DNA of 64,000 nt from Amycolatopsis marina. Lineage in GTDB: Bacteria; Actinomycetota; Actinomycetes; Mycobacteriales; Pseudonocardiaceae. The notes below the pieces were generated by a model that was not told the DNA's origin, searched no databases, and saw only the letters and a program-made list of their open reading frames with translations. Both the position numbers and the translations under genes were made by a program. The first letter of the stretch is position 1. The number at the start of each line of letters is the position of its first letter. Of this stretch, positions 1-8,366 are shown piece by piece. The stretch is from the NCBI RefSeq assembly GCF_900111885.1, contig NZ_FOKG01000012.1:62001-126000 (forward strand), given 5' to 3'.

Positions 1-69
1 GCCTGCGACCCGGTTGACGAATCCGCCCACTCCCTGCACCAGCAGCAGGATCCCGGCGATCTCGATCAC
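1..69 (-). CDS. Small membrane protein, N-terminal part only (cut by window start)
   Basis: Reading the minus strand from a GTG at 69, 23 codons run off the window edge. They give a hydrophobic start (VIEIAGILLLVQGVGGFVNRV) that looks like the first membrane segment of a small integral membrane protein. The GTG lies 4 bases after the stop of the upstream membrane protein gene, so the two are probably one transcript. A possible Shine-Dalgarno (GAGAAGGGG) overlaps the end of that gene. The function is not recognisable from this fragment. Confidence 0.5.
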   Translation of the reverse strand, partial: MIEIAGILLLVQGVGGFVNRVAG

Positions 70-73
70 GCTC

Positions 74-673
74 TCACCCCTTCTCGTTGTTGTGGGACAC
101 TTCCGCGCGCCGCGGTGTCAGGGCCTGCCAGACCGGGCCGCCGACGAACCAGATCCCGCTGATCACGGCTAGCCGGATCAGCCACCCGTCGGCTCCCCAC
201 AGCTGCCTCGTCTGCTCCAGCGAGCCCGCGACGAGGATGAGCACCCCCATGACCGCCGCGGCGAGTGCGGACGCGAGCAGGCAGCGGCCCCAGTCCCGCC
301 ACTCCTTGCGCAGCTTCTCGCTGTGACTGAGCCTCGGCCGCTCGGTCGCTCTGCCGAGGAACCACCGGGCGAACCTGTCGTCGGCCCAGCGAATCATCGA
401 AGGGCCGAACACCACACTGAAGCCGAGGTACACCGCCGCGACCCCGTGCACCCAGCTGGCTTCCGCCCCTCCCGCGAGGTCGATCACCGCGGCGATCAGC
501 ACCCCGAGATCGATGACGGGCGTGGCGGCGAGCAGCACCAGCCCGGTCCGCCGGAGCCGGAACACGTACCTGGCCACGAGCCCCGCCACGATGAGCACCC
601 AGAAGCCGGTCTCGCCCGCCACGATCACTGCCGCCATCGGATTGCGGGTCACGAAGTCGAACAACTCGTCCAT
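74..673 (-). CDS. Conserved hypothetical integral membrane protein
   Basis: The product is 199 residues with about five hydrophobic segments, near residues 13-36, 42-66, 73-93, 130-155 and 164-186. A charged stretch (residues ~105-130, ending KLRKEWRDWGR) lies between segments three and four. The ATG at 673 is the natural start, since no upstream in-frame start is available before the divergent kinase gene. It is followed after 4 bases by another small membrane protein gene and was probably co-transcribed with it. No catalytic motif is visible and I do not recognise the family. The gene is divergent from the two-component system, with about 100 bases between the starts, so a shared regulatory region is possible. 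Confidence 0.6.
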   Translation of the reverse strand: MDELFDFVTRNPMAAVIVAGETGFWVLIVAGLVARYVFRLRRTGLVLLAATPVIDLGVLIAAVIDLAGGAEASWVHGVAAVYLGFSVVFGPSMIRWADDRFARWFLGRATERPRLSHSEKLRKEWRDWGRCLLASALAAAVMGVLILVAGSLEQTRQLWGADGWLIRLAVISGIWFVGGPVWQALTPRRAEVSHNNEKG

Positions 674-773
674 GCGGCAAGCGTGGATTCCGCGCGCCCG
701 CGCCCGCGTCGGCGGAGGGAACGAGCGGTCGTCATCACTTCGGAGGACTCCGGCTCGCTTCCCGTGTGCTGTG

Positions 774-2039
774 ATGTGCGGTGTGCTGCGCTGGAACGAC
801 CTTGCCCGCCTGCGGGTGCACCGGCTGGACCCGGTCCATCAGGACCGGGTGATCGCGCTGGCGACCCTTGCCTTCGGCAGTGTCCTGTATCTCGTCGGGC
901 TGTACCCGCTGTTCGCCGATCCCGCGACCGGCGCACCACTGTGGACACGTGTCGTCGTGCTGGCCCTGCTCTGCACACTGCAGCTCTGGCGGCGCCGCGC
1001 GCCCGCGCTGGCGCTGGGCGCGGGGACCGCCGTCATGACCGTGGACATGCTGCTCGGCTTCTCCGCTCCTGCCCTGATCAGTTACTCCGATCTGATTTAC
1101 GCGGCAACGCTGTACGGGTCCGCCCGCCTGAGCCGCGCGATGATCCCGACAGCGGCGGTGGGCGTGATCGCCGCCACCGCCACCGCTATGCTGACGTTTC
1201 CCGACTGGCGTGTCGCTGTCGTCGCCGCATGCGCCTGCCTGCCCTTTCTGGTCATCCCGGTGTGGTGGGCCACAAACATCCGGCAGCAGCGGGACATCGC
1301 CGAGAACGAACGGGCCGCCGCGGATGCGGCCGGGCGGATCGCCGAACTGGACAGGGCGGCGGCGCTGGCGGCCGAACGAGCCCGAATGGCCCGTGATCTG
1401 CACGACGCCATCGCGGGGCACCTGTCCGCCATCGCGATCCAGTCCTCGGCCGCGCTGTCGGTCGACGGCAGTGGCAACGGCAACGGTCCCGGGCAGGACG
1501 ACACCATCCACTCGGTTCTGACGTCGGTGCGGGAGAACAGCGTGCGGGCGCTGGAGGAGATGCGGGCGATGATCGGCCTGCTCAGCGATCCCGCATCCGC
1601 CTCGGCTGAAACCGTCGCGCCCGCCCGGTTGGCTCAGCTGTCCACATTGGTCGAATCGGCGCGAACGAGTGGAATGGAACTCGATCTGCGGTCGGAGCTC
1701 GACGACACCGGCTCGCTGCCCACCGCCGTGGATCTCGCGGCCTACCGGATCATCCAGGAGGCGCTGACCAACGTGCTCAAGCACGCGCCCGGCCGCCGCG
1801 CGACAGTGTGGTTGCGTTGCGGGGAGGGGACCCTCACCGTCGAGGTACGCAACGATCTGCCCGCCGAACGCCACTCCGGCACAGGGCTGGGCCGGGGGCT
1901 GGACAACATGCACGAGCGGGCGATCGCCGTGGGCGGGTCGTTCACCGCCGCCCCGAGCGGATCGAACTGGCTGGTCCGCGCGGTACTGCCGACAACACAA
2001 GCACCGGCGGCGGCCTCGGAATCGGAGGTGGCGCGGTGA
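774..2039 (+). CDS. Sensor histidine kinase, NarL/DesK type
   Basis: This 421-residue kinase senses an unknown signal and phosphorylates the response regulator encoded next to it. The N-terminal ~165 residues form four to six membrane segments. They are followed by an alanine-rich linker helix and the HisKA_3 dimerisation helix, with the phospho-acceptor in MARDLHDAIAGH (His210). The C-terminal HATPase domain has the N-box EALTNVLKHA (about residue 330) and a GLGRGLDNMHERA lid region. I chose the ATG at 774 (GTG at 771 is an alternative) because the open frame upstream to 513 only mirrors the opposite-strand membrane gene. The stop overlaps the regulator start (GTGA), so the two genes are translationally coupled. 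The signal cannot be predicted. Confidence 0.85.
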   Translation: MCGVLRWNDLARLRVHRLDPVHQDRVIALATLAFGSVLYLVGLYPLFADPATGAPLWTRVVVLALLCTLQLWRRRAPALALGAGTAVMTVDMLLGFSAPALISYSDLIYAATLYGSARLSRAMIPTAAVGVIAATATAMLTFPDWRVAVVAACACLPFLVIPVWWATNIRQQRDIAENERAAADAAGRIAELDRAAALAAERARMARDLHDAIAGHLSAIAIQSSAALSVDGSGNGNGPGQDDTIHSVLTSVRENSVRALEEMRAMIGLLSDPASASAETVAPARLAQLSTLVESARTSGMELDLRSELDDTGSLPTAVDLAAYRIIQEALTNVLKHAPGRRATVWLRCGEGTLTVEVRNDLPAERHSGTGLGRGLDNMHERAIAVGGSFTAAPSGSNWLVRAVLPTTQAPAAASESEVAR

Positions 2040-2701
2040 GTATCCGAGTACTCGTGGCCGACGACCACGCCGCGGTCCGAGCCGGACTGGTGATGGTTCT
2101 CGGTGCGGCCGAGGGAGTCGAGGTGGTCGGCGAGGCAGCCGACGGGGCCGCGGCGGTCCGGCAGGTCGCGGCGTTGCGGCCGGACGTCGTGCTGATGGAT
2201 GTGCGGATGCCGGGCACGGATGGTATCGAGGCGACCAGGCAACTCGCGGACCGAGACGGTTGTCACGTTCTCGTACTCACCACGTTCGATCTGGACGAGT
2301 ACGTCTACTCGGCGTTGCGCGCGGGTGCGGCGGGCTTTCTCCTCAAGTCCGTCGACGCGGCCCGCCTGGTCGAGTCCGTACGGCTGGTCGCCGCCGGTGA
2401 AGGCGTACTGGCTCCCGAGGTGACCAGGAAACTGATCACCGAGTTCGCCAGGACCGCACCGGCATCGGCGCCCACACCATCCATTGTGGCCGATCTCACT
2501 GACCGTGAACGGGAGGTGCTCGGCTGTCTCGGCGACGGCCTTTCGAACGCGCAGATCGCGGCGCGGCTGTTCATCGGGGAGACGACGGTCAAGACCCACG
2601 TTTCCCGGGTACTGACCAAACTGGACCTCCGCTCGCGCGTGCAGGCCGCGATCCTGGCACGGGAGCACGGCATCGGCCGCGAGCCGACCGGCCCACACTG
2701 A
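2036..2701 (+). CDS. Response regulator, NarL/FixJ (REC-LuxR HTH)
   Basis: This is the 221-residue partner of the upstream kinase. The receiver domain (residues 1-120) has the acidic pair Asp9/Asp10, the phospho-acceptor Asp55 in LMDVRMPG, the conserved Thr in VLTTF and Lys in FLLKS. A LuxR-type helix-turn-helix follows at about residues 155-215 (LTDREREVLGCLGDGLSNAQIA). The GTG start at 2036 overlaps the kinase stop by 4 bases, so the two are made in fixed ratio. A 74-bp stretch of its receiver-coding region is repeated just downstream at 2730-2803, which is unusual (see the repeat and pseudogene entries). Target genes are unknown; the divergent membrane genes are plausible. Confidence 0.88.
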   Translation: MSIRVLVADDHAAVRAGLVMVLGAAEGVEVVGEAADGAAAVRQVAALRPDVVLMDVRMPGTDGIEATRQLADRDGCHVLVLTTFDLDEYVYSALRAGAAGFLLKSVDAARLVESVRLVAAGEGVLAPEVTRKLITEFARTAPASAPTPSIVADLTDREREVLGCLGDGLSNAQIAARLFIGETTVKTHVSRVLTKLDLRSRVQAAILAREHGIGREPTGPH

Positions 2702-2729
2702 CCACCCGCGGCGAGCGCGGCGAACGATC

Positions 2730-2803
2730 GCGGTCCGAGCCGGACTGGTGATGGTTCTCGGTGCGGCCGAGGGAGCCGAGGTGGTCGGCGGGGCAGCCGA
2801 CGG
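2730..2803 (+). repeat. Partial duplicate of the response-regulator receiver coding sequence
   Basis: These 74 bases match 2072-2145 inside the upstream response regulator gene at 72 of 74 positions; the two mismatches are in GGGAGtCG/GGGAGcCG and GCGaGGC/GCGgGGC. The similarity ends abruptly at 2803, and from 2804 the sequence encodes a piece of an amino-acid permease. This marks a recombination junction. The copy lacks the phospho-acceptor region and is not a functional regulator. Confidence 0.9.
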
Positions 2804-3412
2804 ATCGGCGCGGTCGTCGCCGGTCTCGCAGCCGTCTGCTATGCGGAACTGGCCTCGGCCGTGCCGACGGCCCGGCAGCGCATACACCTACGCGTTCGCC
2901 ACGCTCGGCGAGGTGGTCGCCTGGATCATCGGCTGGAATCTGCTCCTCGAGTTCGCCCTCGGTGCGGCCGTCGTCTCTCGTGGCTGGTCCGGGTATCTGG
3001 CCAGCCTGGGAGGCACTGGCCAACCTCGGCGAGGAGACCAGGAATCCGAGCAAGGACTGCGAGTCGGCATCCTCGGCGCACTCGCGGTGTGCGCGTTGCT
3101 CTACATCGGAGTGTCCGTGGTACTGACCGGCATGGTGCCGTTCACGAACATCGGCGGGGCCGCGCTGGTCGCCCTGCTCGCCGATCAGCGAGCTCGCCGA
3201 CATGGTGAGCATCGGCGCGTTGTCGGCGATGCTCACCGTCGCGGTGGCCGTGCCGGTGCTCCGCCACACGCGGCCTGAGCTGCGGCGACCGTTCCGGGTG
3301 CCCTTCTCCCCCATGCTGCCCGTTGTGGCGGCACTTCTGCTACGGCCGCACGCACTCCCGCCTGGCCCGGAGGCGGGAGGACGGCTCCACTGCTCCCAGC
3401 TGAGAACGCCTT
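2804..3412 (+). pseudogene. Decayed APC-family amino-acid permease remnant
   Basis: Pieces typical of a cationic amino-acid/APC permease occur in order but in different frames. IGAVVAGLAAVCYAELASA starts at 2804. A frame change follows, then GSAYTYAFATLGEVVAWIIG (about 2874-3005). ANLGEETRNPSKD lies near 3020-3055 in another frame. GILGALAVCALLYIGVSVVL is near 3067-3130, and the C-terminal SIGALSAMLTVAVAVPVLRH with RPFRVPF is near 3205-3305. The N-terminal ~50 residues expected of the family are absent and replaced by the duplicated regulator fragment. Several frameshifts and internal gaps rule out a working transporter. It fills the space between the regulator and the convergent sugar-dehydrogenase-like gene. 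Confidence 0.82.
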
Positions 3413-6052
3413 TCAGTACCGGCGATCGGTGACCTGCTTCGAGCTGAAGCTGTACACGATGTAACCGCGCTGGAAGTTGTTCCGCCGTCCACCGGACACC
3501 GCGTACTCGCCGGTGGTCGGGTAGCCGAGGTACGACCGTTCCCAGCCGAGCGCGGACCAGCGCCGCCGGATCGCGCCGTACACGTCGTGTGCGCCGGTGG
3601 TGGGCGTCCAGTAGATCGAGGCCGCCTTGCTGAAGTGGTTGTACCGCCCGATCCTGTCCGGGGTCGTGGTCTCGTCCTTCGTCGGGTACCCCATCGGCCC
3701 CAGCTCCCAGCCCAGTGCCGCCCACCGCCGCCGGATCGCCCCCCACACGCCGTGCGCGCCGATGGACGGTGTCCAGTAGATCGAAGCGGGGCCTGTCCCC
3801 TGCGCGCCGGAGAAGTGATTGTACCGGCCGACCTTGTCCGGAGTCACCGTCTCGTCGGTGACGGGTAGCCCGAGCGCGGAGTGGCCGCCGAGCTGAAGGT
3901 ACTTGCGCAGGATCGCCCCGTGTGTCTCCCGCACTCCGGTGGCCACGGACCAGTACAGCCTGCCTCCCTCGTAGGTCCGGTAGCGCACGCCACCGTCGGT
4001 CACCTCGGGGCCGGTCGCCGCACCGAGGAGTGTCCGCAGCGCCGGATCGGCTTCGTAGCGCAGCTGGATCGGGCCGGCGTACTCGGCCGTCAGCGTGATG
4101 TCCGAGGCTCCCATGGTCAGGGCGCGGTTGCGGGACACCGACCCGTCGTCCCACTCGGCGAAGGCCGACACCCCGTCAGCGGCCACAGCCGCGGCGACGA
4201 CGTCGACGTTCGCGCCCTCGGTGACCATGGTCGTGTACCCACCTCCCTCGGAGGTGATCTCCAGGGCCGCCGGCACGGAACCGCGCAGCGTCAGCCTGTG
4301 TTCACGGGGCCACGCCACATAGGTCTTGCTGACCGAGACACCCGCGCTGTCGGTGGCGGTCGCCGTGAGCTCCATCCGCGAGTCCGGATGGTCGGTGAAG
4401 GGAACCGTGAGCGAGTGTCGCGCGCCGCCCGTGGCGGGGTGCGCGTGACAGGTCGCCTCCTGCGGACAGTGCACCACCTTGATCATCCAGCTGATCGGCA
4501 GAGCGCCGTCCTCGGCGTCCTGCGCCACCGCGGAGGTGGTCACCGGATCGCGGACAGCGAAGTCAGGCTCCGGCGGCTCGGTGAACCGCAGGTCGGGCGA
4601 GTGGTTTCCCGGTGCCACGACGAACTCCGTCCGATCACTGGCACCAAGGGGATCGGTCACCGTCAGCGAGGCCGTGACCCGATCGGAGCCCGCGGCATAG
4701 GTGTGTTCTACGCGGACGCCCTCGGCGCTGCTGCCATCGCCGAAGTCCCACTGGTACGTCAGCGGGTCGCCGTCGTAGTCCACCGACTCGGTTCCGTCGA
4801 AACTCACGAGCCGCGCGTCGGGGTCGGTTCGGGTGACGGCCTTCGCCGACGGAGGCGAGTTGCCGGCCGTGTAGGTGAGCCGTCGCAGCGATCCGGTGTA
4901 GATGTCGGCGTAGACGATGTCACCGTTGGGAGCGGCGGCGAACTTCACCGGCCCGCCGACGTCCGTGCCCAGCGGCGGGCTCTGCGGCGGCTGAACCAGC
5001 CTGCCCTGGCTGTCGTACCGCAACGACCACAGCTTCTTCGTCACGTAGTCACCGAAGAAGTACGCGCCGTGGTACTGCTGCGGATAACTGGTGCCGCCGT
5101 AGACGATCCCCCCGGTGACGCTGTTGCCCTGATCGACTCCGCTGCCGTGGGAGTAGGCCCACATCGGTGGGTGGTTCGGCACGCCGGCGCACTCGGGGAA
5201 CTCCAGATAGCCGGGCGTGCGCTGGGTGCCCTCCCAGCAGGGCCAGGAGTGGTTCGAACCCGGTCGCACGAGACCGACCTCCTCCCAGTTCCGCCAACCG
5301 ACGTCGCCGACGACGGGCACACCGAGTTCGGGGTCGAGGGTGAGCCGGAAGGGACTGCGGAACCCACTGGCGTAGACGCGGCTGCGCACGGAGGCGGGGT
5401 CGGCCGGGCTGTAGAAGGGGTTTCCCGGAACGCCGAGCCCCTCGCGGGTCAGGTGCAGGATCTTGCCCTGCAGCGCGTCGGGGTTCTGGGCGCGCAGCGC
5501 CCTGCGATCCACCTTCGTGTAGTCCGACACGTCGCCGACGGAGACCCAGATGGTGGTGTCCGGGGCCGCCACGATCCCGGTGATGCCATGGACGACGGCG
5601 TCCCCCGGCAGCTCCACCAGCACGCGTTCGCCGGTGAGGCCCGTGGGCTCCTCGGCTCCGGTGACCGTCCAGCGCGCGAGCCGGATGGTGAACCCGCCAC
5701 CGGAGGGAACCGACCTGGCCAGGTAGATCTCCCGTGACGTGCGGTAATCGGCGGCGACGGCGATGCCGACCAGGCCGAGGTCCTGGACATCGTGTGTCGG
5801 CAGGGTGGCGATCGTCTTCGACCGGCCGTCCGGGGCCACCCACGCAACGGTGCCCGCCTTTCCGGTGCTGAGAATTCCGCCGTCCGGCAGGTAGGCGAAG
5901 TCAGTGAGCTGGTAGGGCTCCTGCCCGCTGGACAGCTCGGTCAGCGCGAAACCGGTGGGCAACGTCGCGATGGCGTGCGCCGGGACCGGGATCAACAGCA
6001 ACCCGAGGACCAGCACGGCGATCCACACCACCACCCCGCCGCGTCGCGCCAT
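3413..6052 (-). CDS. Secreted sorbosone/glucose dehydrogenase-like protein with PKD domain and LGFP repeats
   Basis: This 879-residue exported protein has a signal peptide at residues 1-27 (MARRGG, a hydrophobic core, then PAHA). Residues ~30-395 resemble the PQQ-type glucose/sorbosone dehydrogenase beta-propeller, with pieces such as FAYLPDGGILSTGKAGTV, GNPFYSPADP and ASGFRSPFRLTLDP. A PKD domain follows at about residues 400-485 (YQWDFGDGSS), then a region of Ig-like strands. The C-terminus (from about residue 735) carries three LGFP-type repeats (LGLPVTDE, MGYPTKDE, LGYPTTGE), a module associated with cell-wall attachment in mycolata and relatives. It probably binds or oxidises sugars at the cell surface, but the substrate is unknown. 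A stem-loop covers its ribosome binding site (6058-6102). Confidence 0.8.
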   Translation of the reverse strand: MARRGGVVVWIAVLVLGLLLIPVPAHAIATLPTGFALTELSSGQEPYQLTDFAYLPDGGILSTGKAGTVAWVAPDGRSKTIATLPTHDVQDLGLVGIAVAADYRTSREIYLARSVPSGGGFTIRLARWTVTGAEEPTGLTGERVLVELPGDAVVHGITGIVAAPDTTIWVSVGDVSDYTKVDRRALRAQNPDALQGKILHLTREGLGVPGNPFYSPADPASVRSRVYASGFRSPFRLTLDPELGVPVVGDVGWRNWEEVGLVRPGSNHSWPCWEGTQRTPGYLEFPECAGVPNHPPMWAYSHGSGVDQGNSVTGGIVYGGTSYPQQYHGAYFFGDYVTKKLWSLRYDSQGRLVQPPQSPPLGTDVGGPVKFAAAPNGDIVYADIYTGSLRRLTYTAGNSPPSAKAVTRTDPDARLVSFDGTESVDYDGDPLTYQWDFGDGSSAEGVRVEHTYAAGSDRVTASLTVTDPLGASDRTEFVVAPGNHSPDLRFTEPPEPDFAVRDPVTTSAVAQDAEDGALPISWMIKVVHCPQEATCHAHPATGGARHSLTVPFTDHPDSRMELTATATDSAGVSVSKTYVAWPREHRLTLRGSVPAALEITSEGGGYTTMVTEGANVDVVAAAVAADGVSAFAEWDDGSVSRNRALTMGASDITLTAEYAGPIQLRYEADPALRTLLGAATGPEVTDGGVRYRTYEGGRLYWSVATGVRETHGAILRKYLQLGGHSALGLPVTDETVTPDKVGRYNHFSGAQGTGPASIYWTPSIGAHGVWGAIRRRWAALGWELGPMGYPTKDETTTPDRIGRYNHFSKAASIYWTPTTGAHDVYGAIRRRWSALGWERSYLGYPTTGEYAVSGGRRNNFQRGYIVYSFSSKQVTDRRY

Positions 6053-6057
6053 GTCGG

Positions 6058-6102
6058 CCCCCTCCGAGCGTCACACCCTTTCGGTGTATCTCGCTCGGGG
6101 GG
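6058..6102 (-). promoter_or_regulatory. GC-rich stem-loop covering the Shine-Dalgarno of the secreted dehydrogenase-like gene
   Basis: The arms CCCCC..CCGAGCG (6058-6070) and CGCTCGG..GGGGG (about 6092-6102) are complementary and enclose a smaller ACACC/GGTGT stem. On the minus strand the stem contains GGAGGGGG, the only purine-rich ribosome binding site before the ATG at 6052. The hairpin could end transcription of the upstream minus-strand gene, since it lies 84 bases past that stop, or it could hide the ribosome binding site. It lacks a T tract. Confidence 0.5.
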
Positions 6103-6185
6103 ACGGCTCCGTTCCCGTTCCCGCTGCTTGGTTACGAAACCGTGTTGCCGCGGGGCAGAACTCGACCGCCGCTGTCCCGGTCAGC

Positions 6186-6818
6186 TCAGGTCCGAAGCCC
6201 GGCCTGGGTGACGATCCGGCCGGCGTCAGCCGCCTCCGCCGCGGGGACGACCAGCAGCATGCCCGCATCGTGCAGTGCCGCCGCCAGATGCGGCAGGGGC
6301 TGCAAATGCACCCGGTGGCCGTCAGCGGCGTCGCCGACCGGGGCCGTGTCCAGCACACAGGCCAGCGCCGCACGACGGCCGTACACGAGCCCGCCGACGA
6401 ACACCACCTCGGCGGCTCGGTGAGCCGACATCCACAGCGGTGGCAGCCCCGTGTCCAGGAAGTCGCGGAGGGCCCGCTGGGGGGTGTCCGGCGCGGCGAA
6501 CGAGCCGGTGTCGACGGTCGCGATGGGCACCACCGCGCTGAGCCGCATGAGCGTGCCGAGCAGTTCGTACACAGCCTCCGCCGTCCACGGTCCCCGCACC
6601 GGCACGGCACGCAACCGGTCGCCGGAGAGGTGCCGGATGGTCCGGGGCCGCGGCTGCGGGACAGTCGATCCGGGCTCGGCCGCCCGCGGCGCCTCGCCGG
6701 TCAGTGCCCGTACGGCCAGTGTTTCCGGGCCGTACTGCGGCCCGCCCATCCCGGTCGGCAGCTCGGCCCGCAACGCGCCGATACCCGGCAACCACCGGGC
6801 CTCCTCCAGCAGCGACAC
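6186..6818 (-). CDS. Hypothetical protein, 210 residues
   Basis: I do not recognise this family. The product is alanine- and proline-rich and appears globular, with no membrane segment or signal. It contains hydrophobic cores such as VVFVGGLVYGRRAALACVLD and GMLLVVPAAEAADAG. The GTG start at 6818 immediately follows a TGA (6819-6821) that ends a 23-codon reading frame in the same frame. Either this is a translationally coupled start after a leader peptide, or a single longer gene was split by one nonsense codon. A GAGG lies about 9 bases before the GTG. It is followed by the terminator-like hairpin at 6058-6102 and lies in the same direction as the exporter gene upstream. Confidence 0.45.
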   Translation of the reverse strand: MSLLEEARWLPGIGALRAELPTGMGGPQYGPETLAVRALTGEAPRAAEPGSTVPQPRPRTIRHLSGDRLRAVPVRGPWTAEAVYELLGTLMRLSAVVPIATVDTGSFAAPDTPQRALRDFLDTGLPPLWMSAHRAAEVVFVGGLVYGRRAALACVLDTAPVGDAADGHRVHLQPLPHLAAALHDAGMLLVVPAAEAADAGRIVTQAGLRT

Positions 6819-6890
6819 TCAAACCCGCCTCGTGGCGGCGGCCAGGCGGTGCGCGGAGAGCTGAGAGGCCGTCAGATCGCCTGTCGTCAT
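6819..6890 (-). CDS. 23-residue leader ORF in frame with the downstream hypothetical gene
   Basis: ATG at 6890 opens a 23-codon frame (MTTGDLTASQLSAHRLAAAT, then RRV) that ends at TGA 6819-6821. An AGGA lies 7 bases upstream of the ATG, a good ribosome binding site. The next codon after the TGA is the GTG of the 210-residue gene, in the same frame. The peptide reads like the amphipathic N-terminus of a larger protein, which favours a nonsense-interrupted gene, but coupling by stop-start reinitiation also fits. Confidence 0.4.
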   Translation of the reverse strand: MTTGDLTASQLSAHRLAAATRRV

Positions 6891-6951
6891 CGTTGCATCC
6901 TGCCAGCGACACGGGGGGCGGTCACGTCCTGTGCGGCCGTCTGCGTGGCAC

Positions 6952-7845
6952 TCAGCCCGGTTCCACGGGCGGCGCGGACCTGGCTGGGCGTTCGTCCCGG
7001 GAGCGCAACGCCACACCGGCGACAACGGCCAGCGTGCCGACGGCTTCCAGCGGCGTGGGTACCTGGGCGAGCACGACGAGCCCGGTCACCCCTGCGGTGA
7101 CCGGCAGCAGCGCCAGCAGGAGGGCGAACCGGGCCCTGCCGATTCTGCGCAGCACGACCTGGTCCAGGACATAGGGCACCACGGTGGCGAGCAGCGCGAC
7201 CCCGACACCGAGCAGGAGCAGGAACGGTGAGCCCCACATGCCGGTCGTGCCGAGGGCCAGCGGCGAGAGCAGCACCGTGGCCACGGCGAAACCCACGGCG
7301 AGGCTGTCGATCCCGGACCCGGCGTTCCCGCCGATCGCCACTCGCTGCCCGATGACGATGTAGGCGGCCCAGGCCGCGGCGGCCCCCAGCGCGAACAGCA
7401 CCCCGGCGGGACTGCCTGCCAACCGCACGTCGGCGATGCACAGCACCCCGGCGGCCACCAGGACCAGGGCGAACACGTCCCTGCGCCCGCGCGAACCCAA
7501 CGCGGCCACCAGTACCGGTCCGGTGAACTCCAGCGCGACGGCCGTCCCGAGGGGCAGGCGCGCGATCGCCTCGTAGAACAGCACGTTCATCCCCGCCGTG
7601 ACCACCCCGAACACGCCGGCGAGCAGCAGCGGACGTCCCCGCCACGCCGCCCTGCCGGGACGGCGCCACGCCAGCAGCATCAGTGCGGCTCCGAGGCAGC
7701 GCAGCCAGGCCACTCCGGCCGGAGTGGCGGCGTCGAAAAGGCCGACAGCGATCGCCGCGCCGAGGTACATGGAAATTCCGCTGAGAACGAACAAGCCAGG
7801 AGCGGGAATGGCGGAAAGGCGTCGGAGGGGTAACGATGCGATCAC
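6952..7845 (-). CDS. EamA/RhaT family drug-metabolite exporter (RhtA-like)
   Basis: This 297-residue inner-membrane exporter has about ten hydrophobic helices arranged as two EamA repeats (residues ~12-140 and ~150-280). Family members such as RhtA export threonine, homoserine or related small metabolites. Recognisable pieces include GVAWLRCLGAALMLLAW in repeat one, PLGTAVALEFTGPVLVA at the end of repeat one, and VAGVTGLVVLAQVPT near the C-terminus. The GTG at 7845 is used, although its GAGG lies very close, so a slightly later start is possible. It is transcribed towards the hypothetical 210-residue gene with about 60 bases between them. The substrate is not predictable. Confidence 0.78.
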   Translation of the reverse strand: MIASLPLRRLSAIPAPGLFVLSGISMYLGAAIAVGLFDAATPAGVAWLRCLGAALMLLAWRRPGRAAWRGRPLLLAGVFGVVTAGMNVLFYEAIARLPLGTAVALEFTGPVLVAALGSRGRRDVFALVLVAAGVLCIADVRLAGSPAGVLFALGAAAAWAAYIVIGQRVAIGGNAGSGIDSLAVGFAVATVLLSPLALGTTGMWGSPFLLLLGVGVALLATVVPYVLDQVVLRRIGRARFALLLALLPVTAGVTGLVVLAQVPTPLEAVGTLAVVAGVALRSRDERPARSAPPVEPG

Positions 7846-8112
7846 CTCGATATGGTGCCTGACCGGCGCAAACCCGGGTATTCGCGCTCATCGTTCCTAC
7901 CTGTCGGGACGCACTTACGACATCTGGGGTAATTACCCGTGACACACCTCCCACACAGCCGGGAACACTTGCGGCCGCCGAAACGTCTGCAAGAGTGGAG
8001 GCAGCGAGCACCGCGGAGCTGGTGACCATCCGGTCGCCGGGTTTTTACCAGAGTGGTCGCGGCTGGATCGATGGCATCGGCACCGCCGGTGCCGGGACGG
8101 AGGGAGACTCCC

Positions 8113-8295
8113 ATGACTTCACCCACGCTCACCCGCCCCGAACTGACCGCTGCGGACCGTTGCGACCGTTGCGGTGCGGCGGCAAAGTTTCGCGCAATCC
8201 TGAGCACTGGTGGCGAGCTTCTGTTCTGCGGCCACCACGGACGTGAGCACGAGTCCCGGCTGAAGGAGCTGGACGCCAACATCCAGGGCGGCTGA
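8113..8295 (+). CDS. DUF7455 small zinc-ribbon-like protein
   Basis: This conserved actinobacterial protein of 60 residues has Cys pairs in the pattern DRCDRCGAAAKFRA followed by FCGHHGREHES, consistent with a small metal-binding ribbon (two Cys, one Cys, His-His). The ATG at 8113 follows a strong ribosome binding site (GGAGGGAGA). The function of the family is not known. The gene stands alone, with a perfect 14-bp terminator stem (8311-8342) 16 bases after its stop and then palindromic element copy 1. The 267 bases upstream hold a GGCACCG/CGGTGCC stem just before the ribosome binding site and otherwise nothing I can name. Confidence 0.75.
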   Translation: MTSPTLTRPELTAADRCDRCGAAAKFRAILSTGGELLFCGHHGREHESRLKELDANIQGG

Positions 8296-8310
8296 GGCCG
8301 CACAGACGCA

Positions 8311-8342
8311 CACGGGCGGGGACCACACGGTCCCCGCCCGTG
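8311..8342 (+). terminator. Perfect 14-bp terminator hairpin after the DUF7455 gene
   Basis: CACGGGCGGGGACC (8311-8324) is followed by a four-base loop (ACAC) and its exact reverse complement (8329-8342). The hairpin starts 16 bases after the stop codon. There is no T tract, which is common for terminators in high-GC actinobacteria. Confidence 0.75.
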
Positions 8343-8366
8343 GCATATCCATCCCAGGGATGGAGC

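Noticed and set aside
513-773. N-terminal extension of the histidine kinase upstream of 774
   Set aside because: It mirrors the opposite-strand membrane protein gene and would add a non-membrane, Arg/Ser-rich leader unlike the family.
3881-5737. A 618-codon plus-strand open frame opposite the secreted dehydrogenase-like gene
   Set aside because: It has no recognisable domain, its residues are the Arg/Gly/His-rich mix typical of antisense frames in high-GC DNA, and the minus strand encodes clear domains and a signal peptide.
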